From contig CM035168.1 of the NCBI GenBank assembly GCA_020205615.1, positions 10,048,237 through 10,112,236 on the forward strand: DNA of 64,000 bases, given 5' to 3'. Of the stretch, positions 55,440-64,000 are shown one piece after another (position 1 is the first letter of the stretch; the number at the start of each line of letters is the position of its first letter). Source of the DNA: Panax quinquefolius. Lineage: Eukaryota; Streptophyta; Magnoliopsida; Apiales; Araliaceae. Both the position numbers and the translations under genes were made by a program. Under the pieces are notes generated by a model. The model did not search any database and was not told the origin of the DNA. It saw only the letters and a list, made by a program, of their open reading frames with translations.

Positions 55440-55725
55440 TTTTTCGGGTAAATAGTACCCCGTGAATAGTACCCTATGAATAGTACTTCGAGAATAGTAC
55501 CTCGAGAATAGTACCCCGACATGAAAAGTATCCCAAATACTCGAGTAAATAATATTCGGGTGAATAATAATTGGGTGAATAGTAACTCGTGAATAGTAAC
55601 TTATAAATAGTACTCTGGCATAAAAAGTGCCCCGAATACCCGAGTGAATAATATTTGAGTGAATAGTAACTGGGTGAATAGTAACCCGTAAATAGTAACT
55701 CATGAATAGTATTCCGTCATGAAAA
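55440..55725 (-). repeat. TACTATTCAC-type short tandem repeats
   Basis: In LTR sense, units of GTTACTATTCAC(CCGG/GAGG), 10-20 bp each, are repeated more than 15 times, with TATTCGGGGCACTTTT spacers. Equivalent arrays occur at 13735-13800 with 18038-18190, 42575-42660, 45965-46080 and 60860-61120. They lie downstream of the TATA box in a transcribed part of the LTR. Confidence 0.8.
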
Positions 55726-55929
55726 GATCAATAATTATCAAGAAAGCTCAGAATAATATTTCCATGAAAAGATACTGGATGAAGCGCAAATATCAAGAAT
55801 ATTCTACTAATTTCACGGAGTATAGAAGCAATACTTTAACAGAATGAGTGTATAATCAGGAATACGAGGCGAAATAATATTACTCACATACTACAGAGTA
55901 TGGAAGAAAATATTATTCCTTATGAATAC

Positions 55930-56235
55930 TGAACAAAAACAATATCCCTTAATAACTGTTGAATGAAAATAATATTCCGACGAATATTTAATGAAGATAA
56001 TATTCCTACGAATATTGAACGAAGATAATATTCCTATGAATATTGAACGAAGATAATATTCATACGAATAAGAAAAATAATATTTCTTCAGAATATGAAA
56101 TAACTAATACCCCTTACGACTGTTGAATTAAAATAATATTCTTACGAATATTGAACGAAGATGATATTCCTTACGAATATTGAATGAAAATAATATTCAT
56201 ACAAATACGAAAAATAATATCTCTTCAGAATATTA
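55930..56235 (-). repeat. 28-bp tandem repeat GATAATATTCCTACGAATAT
   Basis: About nine imperfect units of AATATTC-TACGAATA-TTGAACGAAGATA lie between the TATTCAC array and the LTR leader. Each contains GAATATTGA/ATAATATTC, a small inverted repeat. Other LTRs have one or two units here, so the expansion is private to this copy. Confidence 0.75.
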
Positions 56236-57411
56236 AATAAATAATACCACTTACCTCAGAAGAAGACTGGATACTGGAGTAGTGAAGTAGCAGACTACTC
56301 TTCTTCTTTCTCTCTATAGCTTCTCTCTCTATAATTGCTCTTGTGAGTCTTAGTGAATTGGTGAGAATGAAGGAAGAATGAGCTTCTATTTATAGGAAAA
56401 TATAGTTTCGATAATTGCACGTTTTGGGCTCGAAATATGACAGTATAATACCATCATCTTTTCCTTCATTTTTAATTTAGTCCTGCAAGTATTATCAAAC
56501 TTACACCACCTCCCCTAAAATTACATCATGTGAATCAATAGTTCAATCATGTGAATCAATAGTTCTATACATGTGAAAATATGAATTACAGTATAGTACC
56601 TCCATCTATACCTCCATTTTTAACTTAGTCATGCAAGTATTATCAATCTTGCATCACCTCCCCTAATAGTACATAAATGTGAATCAATAGTACACACATG
56701 TTAACAAATAGTTATAAGCATGTGAATTAATAGAAATTAATTTCTCATTTATATGATTAATTACCCGATTGGTTAGTATAACTTTCAGACATCAATTATT
56801 ATCGAAATAAATGTCGAATTCCACTAACACTAATAATCCCAACACAATAGAACTATCAATTTCATCTTTAATCAACACGAACTTATTCATCAATAATATT
56901 ATAACTCACAATATTTAACAACCGTGTCGTTCCTGGAAAGGGGGCTTTCCGATAAGGATTTCTCCTTATCATGGTAGCATGATTAGGTGACCAAACCTCT
57001 CCTTTACGTAACTTCTAGACATTGTTAATATTTCAAATAATAATATGAATAACTTTGTCGTCTCAATTATTGATTTAATAATATAACATATTATACAGAT
57101 GATACTATGACAATAATTGGATCAATAATATGAGAGATATGATGAAGCAATTACTGCAGCAATAATTGAGTATAACTGAGTGATTTCTCACGTAAGCATC
57201 AATAATCAATACCGTGTGCTACTATGCAACCAAGCGTATTACTATACTTTTATCACCGATTATTTTATGACAACTTGCTTACTTTGAAAAATTTTCACAT
57301 ATCACCCTTAACTTTAACCTTTTATCAATTTAACCATTTACTAAATAGAATAATTGTAAGAAAATTGAATACTTTCATTTCATAAATTTGGGGTCTCACA
57401 ATCTCCCCTCC

Positions 57412-57850
57412 TTATAAAATTTTGCCCTCAAAATTTACGTACGTACCTGGTATGCCGAAGAGATGAGGATACCTTGACTTCATTTCAAATTCTAACTCTT
57501 GAGGTATAACCTTTGAGTGTTGAATACGATCATTCTTATCAAAGATTTTAACACGTATCTCCTCATACGTTAAATCTTCTGCTATCTCGTCTAGTTCTAA
57601 TTCAATAATGTGGTTCGGATCGTCCACATATTTATGTAACATCGATACATAAAAAAAATGTTATGAACATGCGACATACATGGCGATAAAATGAGTCTAT
57701 AGGGCACAGTTCCTACTCGATCGAGGATTTCAAATAGACCAATAAAATCAAGGGTTGAGATTTCCTCTCTTCATCGAGTCTTGCTTCTAGAATAACGCCC
57801 TCTTGAACCTTCTTCTTCACATTCATCAGATCCGGGAGTGTAGCTTGAGC
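57412..57850 (-). pseudogene. M2 integrase tail and chromodomain, internally deleted
   Basis: From about 57850 leftwards the minus strand resumes in the integrase C-terminus (a decayed GPF module, then a MSHVHN-like block). The frame 57412-57642 then reads MLHKYVDDPNHIIELELDEI, AEDLTYEEIRVKIFDKNDRI and EFEMKSRYPHLFGIPGTYVN. The middle of the chromodomain (VLWRNHA and neighbours) is deleted. The pol stop at 57412-57414 precedes the polypurine tract. The catalytic core of integrase is absent, having been lost with the second internal deletion of M2. Confidence 0.82.
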
Positions 57851-58270
57851 GGCCTTTAACTTTATCGATTAAAGTTGATTCTACTCGTATAGTTGATATC
57901 ACCACGTGGGTCCCTAGAGTCTTTAACTCTATCTTCATCATTTATAAGTTATAATGAAATGGGTTTTGTGTTAACAACGTCACACTCAGAATCAAGATAC
58001 GATCTTCTCTACTCAACGTCTATTACTCTGCGTTCGCTCTTCCATGATGATATTGAATGGTATGGTCGTAATCTTCAACAGCTCGAGCCAACGTCTTTGG
58101 CGCATAATACGTTCGTTCTAGGTGAAGAAATATTTTAAGGGTTTTAGAAATGGGTTTTGTACTGGGGTCAATGCAAAATTCGATTTCACGCTCTAGGGGT
58201 AAGGGTAGGCTAAGAAGTCTTCAAGAATATGTTAGGAAATTTATTAACGATAGAAATATCATTCAAAACT
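57851..58270 (-). pseudogene. M2 stubs of RT linker, RNase H end and integrase start
   Basis: Reading leftwards: the RT linker (IVNKFPNIFLK, then KTHF) from 58270 to about 58143 jumps directly to the RNase H end KYFFT and RRWLELL (about 58140-58085). It continues to a VEKIVS-like block, then ESTLIDKVKAAQATLPDLMN and KKKVQEG (57920-57820), equivalent to E1 2655-2740. The RT palm, the RNase H active site and the integrase HHCC/core are all gone. These joins are internal deletions, not insertions, because no foreign DNA lies between them. Confidence 0.8.
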
Positions 58271-58510
58271 GTGACTCTCATCCAAGACTTGGATAGCACA
58301 TGAAATGAAGGTTTCTCCTAATGGAGTTTAAAATCGATAAATCAAAGTCTAACTTCTCTGGGGTCAAATGTAAACGTTGAGCGCAAGCAAGAGAGATAAA
58401 AGAATGGGTAGAACCAGTATCTAATAAGGTATAGAATTCACAAGAATTTATAATTAACTAACCCGTGCTAACTTCGTTTGGGTTAGTCGCTTTTTAAGAA
58501 GTCACGAAAA
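58271..58510 (-). pseudogene. M2 aspartic protease, partial
   Basis: The minus strand reads INSCEFYTLLDTGSTHSFIS (about 58465-58405) with an intact catalytic DTG, then LACAQRLHLTPEKLDFDL. The part between this and LGIDWL is missing. A frameshift upstream separates it from the zinc-knuckle region. Confidence 0.82.
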
Positions 58511-59695
58511 ACCTCTTTCTGAAACCACCGATTTTGTTTTGTCCGTATCCACCTTTGGTGCCACCGTCCCAGCTAGACTTGATTTCGCTATAGGACAAAG
58601 TCATGCTATGTGACCGTCTTTTCCATAACTAAAACATACCTTGGAAGGCTGTGAACAGTTTGGACTTATGTGTCCCTCCTCTCCGCATCTATAGCATCTA
58701 ACTGGCGGTCGTTTTCCTCCCCTAGAATTTATTGTTGGTGCTGGTGCTGCTGCTGACGTCTTCCCATCATCGTTAAATCTGCTCTTCTTAAATTTTCCAC
58801 TTCTATTATCTTGGCCATGATTACCACCGAAGTGGTTACCATTCTTGGCATGATAATTTCCCTAGAGATGGTTATCATTGTTCCGATGGTCGTTGCCACA
58901 GGTACGATTATTATCGTGTTGTTGGTCGTTGCCTTTTGGTTGTGCTGACTCATTATCGCGCTCCAATAACTGAGCCCTATTCACAACATCTGAATATAAA
59001 CAAAGTTTGTGACAAATGAGGTATTGACGTATATTGGGTTTCAAACCTCTTAGAAACATTCGCGTCATTCGCTCCTCATTATCGACCAAATGGGATGCAA
59101 ACCGGATAACTCAAAGAAATTTAGCCTCGTATTACGACACTGGGTCATATTATTTTGTTCCAACTTGATAAACTCCACCTCCTTCCTGTGATGAATACTT
59201 TCGGGAAAGTACTTGTCATTGAATGACTCTTGGAACTTCTCCCAAGACATCTTGAGCACGTCAGTCAGAGTACGTTTTACGATTCCCACCAAATCTCCTC
59301 TTCACACAACATAAAAAGGGTAATGGGAACCTTTTACTCCTCGAGCATCCCAAGACATCAAATATCTTGGTAATCTGCTTTAACCACGCTCTCGCTTTAA
59401 AGTGGTTCTCGGCTTTCCCAAAACTCCGGTGGTCCCGGCTCCTTGAACTGCTTAAGCGGTGGCCCGATCGTGGGTTGCCATTATTTCCACCTATATTTTG
59501 AACAGGAGTCTCTCTTACCTGATGTTGCATGAATTGCATAAAGCCTCTGAACATCCCATCGTTCATCATCTGATCGGTGTTGTTATTTACCTGAGGATTA
59601 TTGTCTTCCTATTGCACATTATCCTGGGTATTGATCGTTGGTGACTCAACGGTCTCATGTGCTTCATTGCTGATCTCAACATTTTCAGATGCCAT
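58511..59695 (-). pseudogene. M2 gag
   Basis: The start codon ATG at 59693-59695 opens MASENVEISNEAHETVESP, the best-preserved gag start here. After a stop near 59605, 59261-59569 holds MFRGFMQFMQHQVRETPVQN, then KQITKIFDVLGC; 59065-59292 holds VLKMSWEKFQESFNDKYFPE; 58862-59089 holds MVDNEERMTRMFLRGLKPNI and NRAQLLERDNE. Two zinc knuckles lie at 58600-58710 (CYRCGEEGHIS intact, the second with ligands changed). Frameshifts join these pieces. It is the reference for showing that M1's start codon and first stop are mutations. Confidence 0.87.
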
Positions 59696-59881
59696 TTTCA
59701 AAAACTGTCACAAAACAAGGGTTAATTGACATATCACATATTATCCCTATACTCTGACCAACCAATTAAATATCAAATAAACTTAGGTAGGTCATACTAG
59801 CGAAGGAATTCTACGTCTCTCCCCTCCTAGTTCTTGCTCACATTTCAGCCAGGGATCATATCCCTAAACTTTGATACCAAC

Positions 59882-61291
59882 TGTAACGCCCCCAAAACAG
59901 GTATTCATCACCCATCTTGGGTCACCAGAAAATACATGGTACAAAATTCAAATATAACTTAATTATACAACAGTCGTGTAAAATACGACAAAACATAGTT
60001 GAGAGTTTAAACAAGAATATTGTCATCTAGACAATATCCACACTCAATGGTGTCCTCAATACAATTATTATCACATTATTCCGTAGAATAGTGAGGACTA
60101 CTAAAACCATTTATCCTGGACCATCACTCCATTCCCCGACTCGTCCCAGCTATATTCTCATTTTTTGAAGAGAACATTGAAAGAAAGCGTGAGCTCAACT
60201 AGCCCAATAAGAAATATTAAGACTAAGATAATGCAGAATAAATTATCCTTAGCCTTCAACAGTATAACAACTGATAGAATACAATAGACAACAAGTTTTA
60301 GATCAACAATTGCAGCGGAAATAAGCAATCCATTAGAAGAGTCAAGTAGAGCATAAAATATACTATCTTCTATGATTTAAAAAGTTTTTCTTCAACTTTA
60401 TCATTTGAGACTCGACAATAAATAAAATCGAATCATCCACGCACTACGGCCAAGGATATTCATGTAATCATCAATGGTCATGATTATACCCAATAATCCT
60501 CGGTCATAATCATACCAACAACCGTCCATCATCATGAACTACGAGCCAATGAGGACTTTTTCCACATCATTCGTTACATTACGGTCATGATTATACCGAA
60601 TAATCCCTGGTCATAATCATACCAAGTCCATCTATGCACGTAAGCCAAAGATGACTTTAATCACAATATAAGCATGAAGATGATGACAATGACATAATAA
60701 TTCAATAAAACAAGTTCAAGGATAAATTTATAAGATTTATAATTTAATTTATCCAGAAATCAATAACGTCCAAATTGTCAACATGATACTGCTTTGTAGA
60801 GTAAAATTCAAGAATAATATTCATGTACTAAAAATAATTTGGACAGAAAAGTAATATATTTTTCAGGTAAATAGTACTCCGTGAATAGTATCTTGTGAAT
60901 AGTACTTCGAGAATATTACCTTGTGAATAGTACCCCGACATGAAAAGTACCCCAAATACCCGAGTGAATAATATTCGGGTGAATAGTAATTGGGTGAATA
61001 GTAACTCGTGAATAGTACTCTGGCATAAAAAGTGCCCCGAATACCCGAGTGAATAATATTTGAGTGAATAGTGATCGGGTTAATAGTAACCTGTAAATAG
61101 TAACTCATGAATAGTATTCTGTCATGAAAAGATCAATAATTATCAAGAAAGCTCAGAATAATATTTCCATGAAAAGATACTGGATGAAGAGCAAATATCA
61201 AGGATATTCTACAAATTTCACGGAGTATAGAAGCAATACTTTAACAGAATGAGTGTAAAATCAGGAATACGAGACAAAATAATATTACTCA
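59882..61291 (-). repeat. M2 5' LTR, part left of the M3 insertion
   Basis: It begins TGTAACGCCCCCAAAACAGG beside the primer-binding site (GATACCAAC, 59872-59880). It runs collinear with the M2 3' LTR until ATTACTCA at 61291, where M3 starts. The other half of this LTR should lie beyond the right edge of the window. The TACTATTCAC array is at 60860-61120. Confidence 0.88.
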
Positions 61292-63877
61292 TGTGACGCC
61301 CCCAAAATAGGTATACATCACCCATTTTGAGTCGTCAATAATATGGTACAGAAATAACTACAACTTAATTAATACAACCCATAAACTGTGAGTTTAAATA
61401 CAAATATTATCATCTAGACAATATACATACCCAACTAAGTCCTCATTACAATTATTGATACAATAATTTATAAAAATGGTGAGGACTGCTAAAACAACTT
61501 CCTAGAACCTTCATTCCGTACCCCGACTAGTACTCGCTACATTGTCGCCTCTTGAGAAGAAAAATGAAACAAAAAGGAAAAGGGTGAGCTCAACTAGCCC
61601 AGTAAAGAATATTATGACTAAGATAATATAGAACAAATTATCGTTAGTCTTCAACAGGGAAAAATCTGATAGAATACAATAGACAACAAGTTTCAGATCA
61701 GCAGTGGAAATAATAATTCATAGATGAGTTACGTAGAGAATGAAATCTACTATTATCTATGAATTTTAAAAGTCCATCGTCAATATTTTATCCCTGTAAC
61801 ATCAATCAATATTCATCTTGAATCAAATTTTCATCTTTGCACTACAGGCCAAAGCTATTCATCACCTAATCATGTTCATCTCAACACCTGTTCATCTTTG
61901 CACTACGGGCCAAAGATATTCATTATAAAATCATTTATCTTTGCACTACAGGCCAAAGATATTCAATAATATCATCATTTAGGACTGAGGATGATGAAAA
62001 ATATTTTAAAGGAAATGAATCCAGTGAAACAAAAGAATAAATATCAAGGATTCGTATTTCAGCTATTTCATGTCCAAAAATACCTCATAAATAATCATAG
62101 TGAAGTAAAATTCAAGAATGATCAAAACATGGATACAATCAAAGCTAGTATCCATAATAGATATTTTGGACGAAAAGGAAAAAATTTCATTTTTAGATGA
62201 ATAGTGCCGTATTCGTGAATTGTGTCATATACGTGAATAGTGCCGTATACGTGAATAGTAACCCCGACACAAAAAGTTCCAAATTTGATTAAAAGTTCAA
62301 ACCAATATTTCGGCATAATGATATTGAAGAAAATAATATCATTTAAAAAAGAAAATAACATCCCTTACCTCGAAAAGATAAGATTTAAATTGAACACCTG
62401 GATATAGACTATGACTTGAACTTGCACCGTATAGCAACACTCAAAGTATTAAAATACTCACAAGAATACGCTCAATATATCAAGAGAGAAAGAGAGAGAA
62501 GATTTCAGTTTCTGGTGTAATTTTCAATTCTAACCTAAGCACCCTATTTATAGGAAAATGCTTAGAACACCAAAGCAGAAAATTTAATATAATATTATTA
62601 TATTTACAAAATTGTCAAGCCTACCTCATGAATCTGAATTTAGCCACCTTGCACATGTTTAATGCAGCCCATCAAGCAAAAAAACGTTTTTTTAATTAAA
62701 AATAATTAAAACTTTCAAAAATTAATTATTTCGGAACTACGGAACTTCAATAATTCATAATAAATAGCACTTTTATCAGAAAAATTCGAACCACATGTCC
62801 TTTGCATAGGAAATTTCATTCTCTACAACTTTTCAGAAGAAAGTTTTTCCAAATTCCAAACAAAAATTGACCGAAATCCACAAACGGGCGATTTTACAGG
62901 CTATAATCAAATTTCGGTCAAGAATTGGGGTCTACCGACACACAAAATATGTGTTAATCATTTAATGCCACAAAAATACTCTTCCTCCTCATATACTCAT
63001 ATATCCCACATTCATTGTAAAAATATCACCATTAATATATTATTAAAATAATATATTTAAATGAATTATTTTATCAGAAAAAGATAAAATATTAATTTTC
63101 AACAATTGTCACATTAAAAATTTTCTCCATCTATATCCACATAAAATCAATATTTTCCTTATTATATAAATCAATAATTAATTATTCACAAATAATATTA
63201 CAGAATCACAATACTGACAACCACGCAGTTCCCAAGAAAGAGAGGGCTTTCCAATAAGGATTTCTCTTTACTGGCGCGCAATTAGATGACCAAACCTCTC
63301 CTTAGACAGAACTTTCTAGATATTGCCAATAATGTTATCTAATAATATTATTCAAATAATATGAATTATTGATCTGATAATGAAAATATTGTGCAGTGAC
63401 AATTATTAAAACAATAATAATATCAACGTAGCAATTATTGAATCAATAAAATACTGAACAGTAATTACTGTAACAATTATTGAGTAGTGCCTTCTTACGT
63501 AAGAATCAATAATTGGTGTAATACCGTGCTACTACTCTGTGTTTTTAACCACCGGTATTCCAACAAAGATAATTGTGGTAATAACTACGCCGTTATTTAT
63601 AACCAACTTATTCTTTTTGTTTTCTTCATCCAATCGCTTTCCGTTATGGGGCCCACACAAGGCTGCGCCGTCGTACGAATATTCCTCGAAAGTAAAAATA
63701 TTCCACGACCAAACAAATATTCCCCGTCAACAATGAATATTTTAAAACCACTTGCTTGTTTGAAATAATTACGCATTTTACCCATAACTTACCACATTAA
63801 TCAAATCAACCCTTACTATTTCAAGATAATAAATAGAGGAAATTTAATTTCATTAAATAATAAGTTGGGGTCTTACA
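61292..63877 (-). repeat. M3 3' LTR, subfamily A
   Basis: About 2.6 kb, from TGTGACGCCCCC to GTTGGGGTCTTACA; inverted relative of 4142-6749 and 9563-12129 along its whole length. Hairpin units (CATCTTTGCACTAC(A/G)GGCCAAAG) are at 61828-61970, the TATA box at 62545, the conserved block at 63230-63320, the ACGT palindrome at about 63494 and GAATATTC motifs at 63677-63722. Confidence 0.93.
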
Positions 63878-63888
63878 ACCTCCCCTCC

Positions 63889-64000
63889 TTATGAAATTTC
63901 ATCCTCGAAATTGACGTACGTACCTGGTGTTTCGAAAAGGTGAGGATACCTCGCTTTCATTTCGCTTTCAACTCCCAAAGTTATTTCCTCTATAGCATGG
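63889..64000 (-). pseudogene. M3 pol C-terminus (chromodomain end), partial
   Basis: The last 36 codons of pol are open on the minus strand, from HAIEEITLGVESEMKARYPH and LFETPGTYVNFEDEIS to TAA at 63889-63891, which overlaps the polypurine tract. The rest is outside the window, so whether M3 is intact cannot be judged. I file it as pseudogene only because all other copies here are broken. Confidence 0.6.

Larger units (their letters stand above)
54696..57400 (-). repeat. M2 3' LTR, truncated at its 3' end
   Basis: The left border is a join to the subfamily C array; about 230 bases of the LTR 3' end are missing by comparison with 59882-60111. The LTR carries TACTATTCAC-type repeats (55440-55725), a 28-bp repeat (55930-56235), a TATA box (56387), the conserved block (56930-57010) and an end GGGGTCTCACA next to the polypurine tract. 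It lacks the ORF-like segment of subfamily C. Confidence 0.88.
54696..61291 (-). mobile_element. Tekay/Del-type Ty3/gypsy element M2, internally deleted
   Basis: This minus-strand element has a truncated 3' LTR (54696-57400), an internal region of only 2.5 kb (57401-59881) and part of its 5' LTR (59882-61291). The two LTRs match closely where they overlap (54696-55870 against about 60112-61291). The internal region keeps gag and protease, then stubs of RT, RNase H, integrase zinc region and chromodomain. At least two large deletions remove the RT and integrase cores. The 5' LTR is interrupted at 61291 by M3. Confidence 0.88.
61292..64000 (-). mobile_element. Tekay/Del-type Ty3/gypsy element M3 (3' LTR and pol end)
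   Basis: A complete subfamily A LTR (61292-63877) is followed by the polypurine tract and the end of pol, running off the window. It interrupts the M2 5' LTR after ACTCA (61287-61291). The M2 3' LTR at the same place reads ACTCACATACTACAG, so the right flank of M3 outside the window should begin ACTCA CATACTAC. M3 is at least partly internal-bearing, not a solo LTR. Confidence 0.9.

Noticed and set aside
57893..58138. Plus-strand open frame of 81 codons
   Set aside because: It is antisense to the M2 RNase H/integrase stubs, whose protein motifs are recognisable on the minus strand.
1..64000. tRNA, rRNA or intact host protein-coding gene
   Set aside because: None was recognised on either strand by reading. 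A tRNA or short-exon host gene could be missed without a search program.

Overview
The window looks like heterochromatic, transposon-packed DNA from a flowering plant, probably a eudicot. It is AT-rich by eye. Its coding matches are to Ty3/gypsy chromoviruses of the Tekay (Del) type, an Athila/Tat-type gag, a Ty1/copia element and a CACTA (En/Spm) transposase. I see no intact host gene, rRNA, tRNA or CRISPR array. Almost every base belongs to a transposable element or its LTR, usually nested in another one.

Layout, left to right. 1-8290 (+) is a tandem Tekay array: the internal region of E1 (1-4141), one shared LTR (4142-6749), then the start of a second internal region, E2 (6750-8290). 8291-9432 is an Athila/Tat gag fragment. 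9433-19161 is one plus-strand LTR split by two solo LTRs with 5-bp target duplications: 9563-12129 (+, CAAGT) and 13813-18032 (-, CTTTT). 19162-20993 is leader DNA and a truncated LTR, abutting tail to tail the minus-strand element M1 (20994-26764: gag, protease, RT, RNase H and 5' LTR). 26765-39766 is a minus-strand CACTA element with a TNP2-like transposase and the terminus CACTACAAGAAAA. It is interrupted by a full-length minus-strand copia element (26904-36074, duplication GTGCT). 39767-41196 is noncoding. 41197-44772 may be a second CACTA-like unit, interrupted by solo LTR 41594-44055. 44773-46082 is a truncated plus LTR. 46083-54695 is an unusual minus-strand array: LTR fragment, 320-bp internal, 3.8-kb LTR, 320-bp internal, 3.9-kb LTR. 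54696-61291 is M2, a gypsy copy with large pol deletions, whose 5' LTR is interrupted by M3 (61292 to beyond the window).

The points most worth following are: (i) the miniature internal domains at 46362-46681 and 50505-50824, which keep PBS, PPT and an open 36-codon reading frame fusing the gag start to the pol end; (ii) a 351-nt ORF-like segment inside the long LTR subfamily, of a protein I do not recognise; (iii) conserved LTR architecture in otherwise diverged subfamilies (GAATATTC repeats about 19 bp apart, an ACGT palindrome, a GGAAAG/CTTTCC hairpin block and tandem hairpins with a GCCCGTAGTG loop); and (iv) nonsense codons in M1 that all replace glutamine codons.

Nothing here works together as a host pathway. 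The functional logic is that of LTR retrotransposons: the LTR promoter drives a gag-pol RNA, a tRNA primes at the PBS, the PPT primes plus-strand DNA, and integrase inserts with a 5-bp duplication. All copies visible here are defective in coding capacity. Subfamily assignments rest on reading by eye, not on alignment.
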